Source: Chelatococcus sp.
Lineage (GTDB): Bacteria > Pseudomonadota > Alphaproteobacteria > Rhizobiales > Beijerinckiaceae
DNA length: 43,614 nucleotides
Assembly (NCBI GenBank): GCA_003248805.1
Contig: QFQY01000041.1
Span: 1-43,614, forward strand
Direction: 5' to 3'
The notes below the pieces were generated by a model that made no database searches, was not told the origin of the DNA, and worked only from the letters and a program-made list of their open reading frames with translations. Positions 8,935-16,750 of this stretch are shown here, piece by piece. Position 1 is the stretch's first letter. Each line of letters begins with the position of its first letter. The translations under genes were made by a program, and so were the position numbers.

Positions 8935-10857
8935 ATGGCGATCAGCAAGATCGGCGCAGAGCAGCGCGTGAATACGGTCCTGGAATTCGGGCAGGGCCAA
9001 TCCGATGTCGCGGCCCTGAACGATGGCGGCTTCGTCGTGACCTGGACGGATTCCAGCGCGCAGGACGCGGAGACCTACAATTACGCTGACATCAAGGCCC
9101 GGCTCTATTCGGCCGGGGGCACGGCGTCCGGCGGCGAGATCGCGGTCAACGCCAACACGGTGGACGAGCAGGACAATTCCTCGGTGATCGGGCTCGCGGA
9201 CGGCGGCTTCGCGGTCGCCTTCGAGGATGGCAGCGACGCCACGGTCGGCGGCACCTACATCACCGCGCGCGGCTTCGGCTCGACCGGCGCGGCGGCCACC
9301 GGAGACCTTCGGATCGGCGGTGGCTCGGGCGATTATCTCGCCAGCCATCCCCAGCCGCTGATCCTGAGCGACGACGGCCTCGTCGTCGTGCACGGGACCG
9401 AGGGGGACGGTGTCGGCATCGCGGTCGACCTCGCCGCCGGTAGCTTCTCCCAGCTCTACGCGCTCAGCGATTCCTTCATGCCCGAGGGCGGCTTCGAGTC
9501 CGTCAGGGACCTGATGCTGCAGAGCGTCGCGGCGCTCCCCGGCGGCCGCTTCGTCCATGTCTTCCAGGGCAACATCTACGACGCGGAGGAGAACAGCTCC
9601 TCGCCCGCGCTGTTCGCGCAGTTGCGCAACGCGGATGGCTCTCCGGTGGCCGCGCCGTTCCAGATCGACGTCTCGACCCCGACGACGGCGGGGGGACATC
9701 CCGTGGTCACGGTTCTCGCAGACGGCCGCTTCGTGGTCGCATGGGACTCCGATGCCGACGGCGCCGATATCTGGGCGCGCATCTTCGACGGAGCCGGAGG
9801 CGCGGAAGGTGGGCCCTTCCGGGTCAATCTCGCGACCGCCGGCTTGCAGGGGCGCCCCGATATCGCTGCCTTGGCGGATGGCGGCTTCGTCGTGGTCTGG
9901 ACCGATGCGAGCGGGCAAGGCGGCGATGCCAGCGGCACGTCGATCAAGGCGCGGAGCTTCGACGCCGCGGGCGCCGGCGATGCGGCCGAGACGCTGGTCA
10001 ACAATGCGACGGCGGGCTCCCAGTCGGATGCGCATGTCGCCGTGCTCGCGGACGGCCGGTTCGTGGTGTCCTGGACGGATGGCGGCGGCGCCGGTGGGAC
10101 GGACGTCAAGACGCAGCTGTTCGCGGCCGGCTTCGCGCCGATCGACTGCCCCGTGGTCACGCGTCCCGGCACGCAGGACGGCTCGGCCGCCTCGGCGGAT
10201 GCGCTGATCGGCGAGGCGGGAGCCAACAGCTTCCTGATCCGCGCCAGCGTCTCGTCCGGCCACGACACCATCGCGAATTTCGGCAAGGCGGACGTCTTCG
10301 TCACCGACGCGGCGCTGCGCGACAGCAACCATGACGGCATCATCACCTTCGGCCCGGGCGGCCTGCGCATCGACGGGACGGCTGCCGGCGACACCGTCGC
10401 CTTCACCGGGCTCGATCCGGCGGATGGTCTGCGCGCTCTCGGCCAGAGCTGTCCGGGCGTATTCGTCTATGCCGATGCGACGGTGCGGCCCGCCGGCGCC
10501 ATGGAGGGAAGGCTCGGCGCCGACCTGCTCAAGGGCGATGCGGGCGATGCCAAGGGCCAGGTGTTCTTCTTCGATACCGCACTGAAGCTCGCGCTCGGTG
10601 CCGATGCGATCAGCGATTTCGGCGCGAAGGACCTGCTGGTGACGACGACCAGGATCGCCGACGGCAACAATGACGGCATCATCGGCTTCGGCGCGGACGG
10701 CGTCCTGGATTTCGCCGCGGGCAGCAGCGTCGTCATCAACGGCAAGGCGGTGGCGAGCCTCGAGTTCGACGGCGCCGTCAGCCATGGCGGGGTCGACTAT
10801 TTCGTCTACAGCCGCGTCGGCTCCGTGCAGACGGGCGTGAACGAGCTGTTCCTGTAG
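8935..10857 (+). CDS. Large secreted-type protein: seven-repeat beta-propeller plus C-terminal module shared with the gene at 18629
   Basis: No named family recognised. The 640 residues divide into two parts. Residues 23-400 hold seven repeats of 52-60 residues, each with a core like ALADGGFVVVWTD followed by an IKARSFDAAG-type strand; core motifs start near residues 29, 88, 145, 201, 261, 313 and 371. The N-terminal segment AEQRVNTVLEFGQGQ resembles the end of each repeat (AETLVNNATAGSQ), as expected if it closes a seven-bladed propeller. Residues 405-640 form a module with two halves, each carrying a DTIANFG/DAISDFG strand and a calcium-loop-like DSNHDGII or DGNNDGII. There is no signal peptide. 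The RTX-tail-like pattern and hydrophobic end (VNELFL) suggest type I secretion; this is inference. The ribosome site is AGGGAGG. Confidence 0.8.
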   Translation: MAISKIGAEQRVNTVLEFGQGQSDVAALNDGGFVVTWTDSSAQDAETYNYADIKARLYSAGGTASGGEIAVNANTVDEQDNSSVIGLADGGFAVAFEDGSDATVGGTYITARGFGSTGAAATGDLRIGGGSGDYLASHPQPLILSDDGLVVVHGTEGDGVGIAVDLAAGSFSQLYALSDSFMPEGGFESVRDLMLQSVAALPGGRFVHVFQGNIYDAEENSSSPALFAQLRNADGSPVAAPFQIDVSTPTTAGGHPVVTVLADGRFVVAWDSDADGADIWARIFDGAGGAEGGPFRVNLATAGLQGRPDIAALADGGFVVVWTDASGQGGDASGTSIKARSFDAAGAGDAAETLVNNATAGSQSDAHVAVLADGRFVVSWTDGGGAGGTDVKTQLFAAGFAPIDCPVVTRPGTQDGSAASADALIGEAGANSFLIRASVSSGHDTIANFGKADVFVTDAALRDSNHDGIITFGPGGLRIDGTAAGDTVAFTGLDPADGLRALGQSCPGVFVYADATVRPAGAMEGRLGADLLKGDAGDAKGQVFFFDTALKLALGADAISDFGAKDLLVTTTRIADGNNDGIIGFGADGVLDFAAGSSVVINGKAVASLEFDGAVSHGGVDYFVYSRVGSVQTGVNELFL

Positions 10858-10937
10858 CGTCGGGCGGGACAGCCGCGCCGAACGACGAAGGCGCCACCTC
10901 GCGGCGGCGCCTCCGCGGTCTCGCTCGGCCTCTCGCG

Positions 10938-12551
10938 TCAGTCCAGCTTGCCGTAGGCCGGCACCGTCAGGAAGTCCTCGAAATTCGGAGCCAGCGACAG
11001 CTTCGAGAAGAGTTCGATCGCTTCCGGGAAGCGGCCCTTGTCGTAGGCCGCCGCGCCGAGCTCGCCCTTCACCCGCTCCATCTCCTCGGGCAGGCAACGC
11101 TTGAAGAGAGCGGCGTCGGCCTTCACGCCGCCTTCGAGCTCCACGCCGTACTGCACGAACTGCCAGATCTGCGCGCGGCTGATCTCGGCCGTCGCGGCGT
11201 CCTCCATCATGTTGTAGATCGGGACGGCGCCACGGCCGCGCAGCCAGGCTTCGAGATACTGCACGCCGACGCGGATGTTCTCGCGGAAGCCTTCTTCCGT
11301 GCGGGTGCCCTGATGGACTTCGAGGAGGTCCTTCGCGCCGACCGAGACGTCCTCGCGCTTCTTGTCGAGCTGGTTCGCCTGCGGCATCAGCCGGTCGAAC
11401 ACCTCCATCGCGACCGGGACGAGGTCGGGATGGGCGACCCAGGTGCCGTCATGGCCGTCGCCGGCCTCGCGCTCCTTGTCGGCCTTGACCTTGGCGAAGG
11501 CGGCGGCGTTCGCCTCGGGGTTGTTCTTGACCGGGATCTGCGCCGCCATGCCGCCCATCGCGAAGGCCCCGCGCTTGTGGCAGGTCTTGATCAGCAGCAG
11601 CGAATAGGCACGCAGGAAGGCCTTCGTCATCACGACCTGCGAGCGATCGGGCAGGACATAGGCCTTGTTGCGGGCGAGCTTCTTGATGAAGGAGAAGATG
11701 TAGTCCCAGCGGCCGCAGTTGAGGCCGGCGATGTGCTCGCGCAGCTCGTAGAGAATCTCGTCCATCTCGAAGGCCGCGGGCAGGGTCTCGATCAGCACCG
11801 TCGCCTTGATGGTCCCGGTCTTCAGGCCGAGCGCCGTCTGCGCGGCGACGAAGACGTCGTTCCAGAGCCTGGCCTCGAGATGGCTCTCCAGCTTCGGGAT
11901 ATAGAAATACGGGCCCGAGCCCGCCGCCAGCGCGGCCTTCGCGTTGTGGAAGACGTAAAGGCCGAAATCGACCAGCGAGCCGGAAGCGATCTCGCCGTCG
12001 ATCTCGATATGGCGCTCCGGCAGATGCCATCCGCGCGGGCGGATGATCAGCACGGCGGGCTTGGGGCCGAGCTTGTAGGCCTTGCCGGTCGTAGCGTCGG
12101 TGAAGTCGATCGCGTTCGCCCAGCGATCCTTCAGGTTGAGCTGGCCCTCGACCATGTTGGCCCAGACCGGCGAGGAGGCGTCCTCGAAATCGGCCATGAA
12201 GACTTTCGCGCCGGAGTTCAGCGCGTTGACGATCATCTTGCGGTCGACGGGGCCGGTGATCTCGACGCGGCGGTCGAGCAGATCGGCGGGAATCGGCGCG
12301 ACCGTCCAGTCGCCTTCGCGGATATGGCGGGTCTCGGGCAGGAAGTCCGGCGTCTCCCCGGCATCGAAGCGCTTCTGTCGCTCGGCGCGCAGCGCCAGCA
12401 GCCGCTTGCGGGTTTCGTTGAAGCGGCGGTGCAGCTCGGCGACGAAAGCGAGCGCCTCGGCCGTCAGGACCTTCTCGAAGCGCGGGCCGATCGCGCCCTT
12501 GACGACCACCCCGGCGGGCAGGCTGAGCGATATGTTCGGCGACTGCGTCAT
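10938..12551 (-). CDS. aceB: Malate synthase A
   Basis: Condenses glyoxylate with acetyl-CoA to malate, second enzyme of the glyoxylate bypass and an outlet for C2 units. The 537 residues match the short A-type enzyme in length; the G form has about 720. Signatures include VFMADFEDASSPVW, LIIRPRGWHLPE and the family motif KTCHKRGAFAMGGMAAQIPV. The ATG at 12551 has AGGAGAAG upstream; the open frame that continues further upstream has no family similarity. Isocitrate lyase is not in the window. An A/T-rich upstream region with a repeated TATTTTTGA may hold regulator sites. Confidence 0.96.
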   Translation of the reverse strand: MTQSPNISLSLPAGVVVKGAIGPRFEKVLTAEALAFVAELHRRFNETRKRLLALRAERQKRFDAGETPDFLPETRHIREGDWTVAPIPADLLDRRVEITGPVDRKMIVNALNSGAKVFMADFEDASSPVWANMVEGQLNLKDRWANAIDFTDATTGKAYKLGPKPAVLIIRPRGWHLPERHIEIDGEIASGSLVDFGLYVFHNAKAALAAGSGPYFYIPKLESHLEARLWNDVFVAAQTALGLKTGTIKATVLIETLPAAFEMDEILYELREHIAGLNCGRWDYIFSFIKKLARNKAYVLPDRSQVVMTKAFLRAYSLLLIKTCHKRGAFAMGGMAAQIPVKNNPEANAAAFAKVKADKEREAGDGHDGTWVAHPDLVPVAMEVFDRLMPQANQLDKKREDVSVGAKDLLEVHQGTRTEEGFRENIRVGVQYLEAWLRGRGAVPIYNMMEDAATAEISRAQIWQFVQYGVELEGGVKADAALFKRCLPEEMERVKGELGAAAYDKGRFPEAIELFSKLSLAPNFEDFLTVPAYGKLD

Positions 12552-12616
12552 GGTTCTTCTCCTGTGCGACGGCCGATCTCGTGCCGCAATCCGATGGCGC
12601 ATCATGCCGCCGGTCT

Positions 12617-12665
12617 TATTTTTGATAAATCCGGCATAACGTGAGATCACTTGTTCTATTTTTGA
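12617..12665 (-). promoter_or_regulatory. Repeated site upstream of aceB
   Basis: TATTTTTGA occurs at 12617-12625 and again at 12657-12665, 40 bp apart, about four helical turns, in an A/T-rich pocket 66-114 bp before the aceB start. On the gene strand it reads TCAAAAATA. This could be a pair of binding sites for a regulator of the glyoxylate enzyme. The rest of the 325-bp gap (12552-12876) shows nothing recognisable. Confidence 0.4.
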
Positions 12666-12876
12666 AAGAATAACCGCCCCGGCGACGCTGCCGCGCGCTG
12701 TGCCCACGGCGGCCTTCATCGGGCCGGCTCGCGGTCGGTGCAGGTCGTTTTCGAACGATTTTAGCGAAAAATCGCGTGATCCCTCCGAAATCCGAGAATC
12801 GATTTCACGCATTCGTAAGGTCCGCGAAGCATTGCTCGACGTCGGTTTCGTCACCCTGTGGGGGTCCATAAGCGCC

Positions 12877-14160
12877 ATGATAGGGAACCGGTTTTCCTCG
12901 TTGAGCCGCCTCCTCCTGTCGTTCCGGGATGACCGGAGCGGCAACATCGTCGTCATCTTCGCGATCCTGCTCGTGCCGCTGCTCGGCATGGTCGGGGCGG
13001 CGATCGACTATTCGCGCGCCACGACGGCCCGGCAGATGCTGATCGCCGCGGTCGATTCCGCTGCCCTGATGGCGGCGCGCGACGCGACGAAGCTCACCGA
13101 CGCGCAGTTGCGCACGCGCATCGACGACTGGATCAAGGCCAATCTCCATGGCGTGGAGGAGGGGAGCTTCAGCGGGGCGAATGTCGCGATCGACCGGACC
13201 GCGCGGACCATCAACATCGTCGCCGATGCGAAGGTGAAGACGACGATGACGCAACTGCTCGGACCCGATTCGGTCGCGATCGCGAGCAGCAGCCAGTCCG
13301 TCTGGGGCACCAACAAGATCGAACTCGCCCTCGTGCTCGACAATACAGGTTCGATGTCGTCGTCGGGCAAGATGACCGCGCTGAAGACGGCCTCGAAGGA
13401 TCTGATCAAGATCATGAAGGACGCCACGACCGAGACCGACCAGATCAAGATCTCGATCGTGCCGTTCAACACGCAGGTCAAGCTCGTGGCCAACACCTAC
13501 AAGGACGCGCCCTGGCTGCGGTTCGACCTGACGCGACAGGTCTGGAACGGCTCCAAATACGTCCCGGAGACCATGAGCAAGTCGATCTGGACCCAGAACG
13601 GCCAGGGCTGCATCACCGATCGCGACCAGAGCTATGACGTCAGCGATGGCGAGGCGTCGCTCGACACCACCCCGAAGAAATACCCGGCCTATTGGTGCGC
13701 GCAGACATCGCTCGCCACGGTCCTGCCGCTGACCGCCGACTGGACCGCCTTGAATAACAAGATCGATTCCATGACGCCCGTCGGCAATACGAACGTCACC
13801 ATCGGTGCCGTCTGGGGCATGGCGACGCTGAGCACCGCCCTGCCGATGAACGAGGCCAAGCCCGCGGGCACTGAGCGGCTGAGCAAGTACATGATCCTGC
13901 TGACCGACGGCGACAACACACAGAACCGATGGGGCACCAACGGCAGCTCCATCGACGTTCGGACCAGGCTCGCCTGCACCAACGCGAAGGCGGCTGGCAT
14001 CAAGGTCTACACGATCCGCGTGATCGATGGCGACCGTGACTTGCTGAAGCAATGCGCCAGCCAGGAGAGCATGTATTACGAGGTCAGCAACGCCTCGCAG
14101 CTCTCCCCGGTCTTCCAGGCCATCGCCAAGGAAATCAGCCAGGTCCGCCTGTCGATGTGA
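12877..14160 (+). CDS. TadE/TadG-like pilus-associated protein with von Willebrand A domain
   Basis: 427 residues. Residues 17-44 (DDRSGNIVVIFAILLVPLLGMVGAAIDY, given here only for its TadG-type prepilin-like hydrophobic segment) are followed by the ARQMLIAAVDSAALMAAR helix, both typical of TadE/TadG proteins linked to Flp pili and the cell surface. From about residue 147 comes a VWA domain with the MIDAS motif D155-N-T-G-S159 and a later LTDGDN strand. Cysteines in a long insert (GCIT, WCAQ) may form disulphides in the periplasm. No tad operon genes surround it, so it is an orphan member. The ATG at 12877 is the family-consistent start; the frame is open to 12700 without support. Confidence 0.87.
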   Translation: MIGNRFSSLSRLLLSFRDDRSGNIVVIFAILLVPLLGMVGAAIDYSRATTARQMLIAAVDSAALMAARDATKLTDAQLRTRIDDWIKANLHGVEEGSFSGANVAIDRTARTINIVADAKVKTTMTQLLGPDSVAIASSSQSVWGTNKIELALVLDNTGSMSSSGKMTALKTASKDLIKIMKDATTETDQIKISIVPFNTQVKLVANTYKDAPWLRFDLTRQVWNGSKYVPETMSKSIWTQNGQGCITDRDQSYDVSDGEASLDTTPKKYPAYWCAQTSLATVLPLTADWTALNNKIDSMTPVGNTNVTIGAVWGMATLSTALPMNEAKPAGTERLSKYMILLTDGDNTQNRWGTNGSSIDVRTRLACTNAKAAGIKVYTIRVIDGDRDLLKQCASQESMYYEVSNASQLSPVFQAIAKEISQVRLSM

Positions 14161-14184
14161 CGGCGGGCAGGTTGGCCGGAGACG

Positions 14185-14210
14185 AAAGGGGCCCCGCGCG
14201 GGCCCCTTTT
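14185..14210. terminator. Bidirectional terminator between converging genes
   Basis: AAAGGGGCCC-CGCGC-GGGCCCCTTTT hairpin, placed between the stops of the TadG-like gene (plus) and the HD hydrolase gene (minus). Confidence 0.85.
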
Positions 14211-14215
14211 CGCAT

Positions 14216-14818
14216 TCACAGGCGCGCCAATGCCGCGAACCGTGCGAGGAAGCGCGCCTGCGCCGTCTCGGTGTCGAGCGGATCGAGCCAGGCCAGCACC
14301 TCCGCGGGCAGCGGCCTCGGCCGGCCGAAGAATTTCAGGGCCTCCTCGCGAGCGAAGCCCGCCAGCCGCGTCGCCTCGAGAAAGGCGGCGACGGTGTCGG
14401 CCTCCTTGGTGGCGCGCTTCTGCGCAGGGGGCGGGGTCGCGGGCAGGCCGAAGCGCAGATGGATCGCCGCGAGAAGCCTGTTCTCGACGCTCTTGTAGGC
14501 GTCGCCCATCACCACCTTGAAGGGCGAGATCATGTCGCCGATGACGTATTCGGGCGCGTCGTGCAGCAGCGCCATCAGGCGCCACTCGTCCGTCCAGGCG
14601 GGGTTGAGGTGGGTCGCGATCGCCTCCACCAGCAGAGAGTGCTGCGCCACGGAGAAGGAATGGGCGCCGCTCGTCTGCCCGTTCCAGCGCGCGACGCGGG
14701 CAAGCCCATGGGCGATGTCCTCGATCTCGACATCGAGCGGCGAGGGGTCGAGCAGGTCGAGCCTGCGGCCCGACAGCATGCGCTGCCAGGCGCGCGGCGG
14801 TTCGGGGGCGCGGGCCAT
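14216..14818 (-). CDS. HD-domain phosphohydrolase (YfbR-like)
   Basis: 200 residues. The HD metal-site signature is visible as SVAQHSLLV, then LLHDAPEYVIGDMISPFK, the pattern of YfbR-type 5'-deoxyribonucleotidase relatives. Members remove phosphate from nucleotides in the cytoplasm; the exact substrate is not determined by sequence. The ATG at 14818 is chosen because upstream of it the open frame runs through a palindromic repeat element. It sits downstream of ygfZ and tag on the same strand, separated by that element. Confidence 0.86.
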   Translation of the reverse strand: MARAPEPPRAWQRMLSGRRLDLLDPSPLDVEIEDIAHGLARVARWNGQTSGAHSFSVAQHSLLVEAIATHLNPAWTDEWRLMALLHDAPEYVIGDMISPFKVVMGDAYKSVENRLLAAIHLRFGLPATPPPAQKRATKEADTVAAFLEATRLAGFAREEALKFFGRPRPLPAEVLAWLDPLDTETAQARFLARFAALARL

Positions 14819-14853
14819 GGTCAGAAACCCGACGTCACGCGCCGTCCCCCACG

Positions 14854-14971
14854 AGCCCTCATCCTGAGGAGCCGCGCAGCGGCGTCTCGAAGGATGCTCC
14901 AGGACACTCTCGAGACATCTGGAGCATCCTTCGAGACGCGCTCCTGCGGAGCGCTCCTCAGGATGAGGGCT
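14854..14971. repeat. Long palindromic intergenic element, family 2, copy 1
   Basis: About 118 bp imperfect palindrome. It begins AGCCCTCATCCTGAGGAG and ends with the reverse complement CTCCTCAGGATGAGGGCT; inner arms are GTCTCGAAGGATGCTCCAG and CTGGAGCATCCTTCGAGAC. A second copy is at 16568-16678. Such elements occur between genes in Hyphomicrobiales. Confidence 0.88.
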
Positions 14972-14990
14972 AAGGGGGGGAGGGGCATTG

Positions 14991-15650
14991 TCATGCCACA
15001 CGTATGTCCCGCGCCAGCGCGGCGCATTCGTCGTAGCGGAAGCAGCCGGTGAGGTGGTCGTTGACCAGGCCGCAGGCCTGCATGAAGGCGTAGACGATGG
15101 TCGGGCCGCAGAAGGTGAAGCCTGCCTTCTTCAGCTCCTTCGACATCGCCTGCGAGACCTTCGTCTCGGCCGGGACCTCGCCCTGCGTCCGGAAGCCGTT
15201 CCGCAGAACGCGGCCGTCGAGATGCTTCCAGAGGAAATCCGCGAAGGGCTCGCGCTCGCTGATGGCGAGATAGGCGCGGGCATTCTTTATCGTGCCTTCG
15301 ATCTTGCCGCGATGCCGGATGATGCCGGCGTCCGCCAGCAGGCGCTGGACATCCGCCTCGCCGAAGCGGGCGACCGCCTCCGGCTCGAAGCCGGCGAAGC
15401 CCGCTCGGAAGGCGTCGCGCTTCCTCAGGATGGTGATCCAGGACAGGCCGGCCTGGAAGCCGTCGAGGATCAGCTTCTCCCAGAGCGCGCGCGAATCGTA
15501 TTCGGGCACGCCCCATTCGGTGTCGTGATAGGCGAGATAGAGCGGGTCGGTGCCCGGCCAGCGGCAGCGGAATTTTCCGTCCGGTCCCTCGATCGCGATG
15601 CGCTCTTCGCTCACGGCTTTTGCCTCGCTCAAGATCATCGCCTCGCTCAT
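14991..15650 (-). CDS. tag: DNA-3-methyladenine glycosylase I
   Basis: Excises 3-methyladenine from alkylated DNA to start base-excision repair. The 219 residues carry the Tag zinc-site elements: Cys in FRCRWPG, His in YHDTEWG, and the C-terminal His and Cys in DHLTGCFRYDEC. The N terminus is about 20 residues longer than in E. coli. The start ATG overlaps the ygfZ stop by 4 bp (ATGA), so the two genes are translationally coupled. Confidence 0.95.
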   Translation of the reverse strand: MSEAMILSEAKAVSEERIAIEGPDGKFRCRWPGTDPLYLAYHDTEWGVPEYDSRALWEKLILDGFQAGLSWITILRKRDAFRAGFAGFEPEAVARFGEADVQRLLADAGIIRHRGKIEGTIKNARAYLAISEREPFADFLWKHLDGRVLRNGFRTQGEVPAETKVSQAMSKELKKAGFTFCGPTIVYAFMQACGLVNDHLTGCFRYDECAALARDIRVA

Positions 15651-16534
15651 GCGGCGGCTCCGAAGCCGGGCTCGCCGGGATAGGGGAAGCGGACGAAATC
15701 CGGCTTTTGGGCCAGTTGGAAGGCGAGGCCTCCGGCCGTCAGCTCTTCGCCGGCCGCGATCGCGTCGGCCACCCGGTCCAGCCTGAGCAGGGCGAGCCCG
15801 CGCCCATCCGCCACGGAGCCGATACGGCCGATGGATTTGCCGGCGGCCGTCGCCTCCACGCCCGTCTCGGTCGCGATGCCGCTGTCGAAGGCGATGGAGG
15901 CGATGCGGGTGCGGGCCGTGCCGCGATGCTGCATGCGCGAGACGACCTCCTGGCCGACATAGCAGCCCTTCCGGAAGGAGACGCCGCCGAGCTGGTCGAG
16001 CAGCGCCTCGTGCGGAAAGGTGTCGCCATAGGCGAAGTCGCGGCCGCCATCGGGCACGCCGAGGGCGATGCGGCGGGCGTGCCAGGCCGTCGCCTCGGCT
16101 CCGGCGATCTCGCCCAGGCCCTCGCGGTCCACGATGGCGCGCTGGCCGAGAGCCGGCAGGCGCGGATCGCCGTAGACCAGGCCGGCGTCCGAAGGCAGTG
16201 GCGCGCCGTCGGCCGATGCGAGCACCGCGCTGGTCTCGGAGAGGTCGTCGAGGGCGATCTTGGCGCGCAGCTTGTAGAGCTTGAGGCGTTTCATCAGATC
16301 GGCGGTCTGGAGCAGGGGGGCGTCGAGCAGGAAGCCGCCACCCTCAGCGTCCGGGACGGCGACGATCAGGAAATCGCAGATGATCTTGCCCTGCGGTGTC
16401 AGGAGCGCGCCATAGCCGGCCTTCTCCGGCGTGACGGCGTCCATGTCGTTGGTAACGACGTTCTGCAGGAAGTCGCGCGCATCCTCGCCCGCGATGCGGA
16501 CGATGCCGCGGTCGATGAGGTGGGTGGCGGGCAT
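15647..16534 (-). CDS. ygfZ: YgfZ/GcvT-type folate-binding tRNA-modifying protein
   Basis: Folate-dependent factor that supports assembly or repair of certain iron-sulphur enzymes, including MiaB in E. coli. The 295-residue protein contains the family signature KGCYVGQEV with its conserved cysteine. The N terminus shows the GcvT-like fold (RGIVRIAGEDARDFLQNVVTND is the typical opening region). The ATG at 16534 is the first one in the conserved region. A much longer open frame upstream on this strand is the antisense of the amidohydrolase gene. First gene of a pair with tag. Confidence 0.93.
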   Translation of the reverse strand: MPATHLIDRGIVRIAGEDARDFLQNVVTNDMDAVTPEKAGYGALLTPQGKIICDFLIVAVPDAEGGGFLLDAPLLQTADLMKRLKLYKLRAKIALDDLSETSAVLASADGAPLPSDAGLVYGDPRLPALGQRAIVDREGLGEIAGAEATAWHARRIALGVPDGGRDFAYGDTFPHEALLDQLGGVSFRKGCYVGQEVVSRMQHRGTARTRIASIAFDSGIATETGVEATAAGKSIGRIGSVADGRGLALLRLDRVADAIAAGEELTAGGLAFQLAQKPDFVRFPYPGEPGFGAAA

Positions 16535-16567
16535 GGTGCGGGTCTCCGATGGCGGATCGACACGTCC

Positions 16568-16678
16568 AGCCCTCATCCTGAGGAGCCGCGTCAGCGGCGT
16601 CTCGAAGGATGCTCCAGCGGGCACCGGGAGCATCCTTCGAGACGCAAGGCTCTCGCCTTGCTCCTCAGGATGAGGGCT
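16568..16678. repeat. Long palindromic intergenic element, family 2, copy 2
   Basis: About 111 bp; same ends (AGCCCTCATCCTGAGGAGC ... GGATGAGGGCT) and same inner arms (GTCTCGAAGGATGCTCC / GGAGCATCCTTCGAGAC) as copy 1, with a different loop and a different spacer on the right arm. It separates the divergent ygfZ and amidohydrolase genes. Confidence 0.88.
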
Positions 16679-16750
16679 GAGGTTCCCAAGTCTCGTTCGA
16701 GCCGATAGGTAGGCCGAGACAGCCGTCCGCTCAACCACCGGAGTTCCGCC

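Noticed and set aside
10880..10915. Terminator after the propeller gene
   Set aside because: GGCGCC arms can pair but there is no T-tract on either strand; termination there is not supported.
8908..11097. 729-residue minus-strand frame under the propeller protein
   Set aside because: Low-complexity antisense product; the plus-strand gene has a ribosome site, repeats and a paralogous tail.
14854..14971. CRISPR-like repeat
   Set aside because: The repeats are single palindromes at scattered loci with no regular spacer array and no cas genes.
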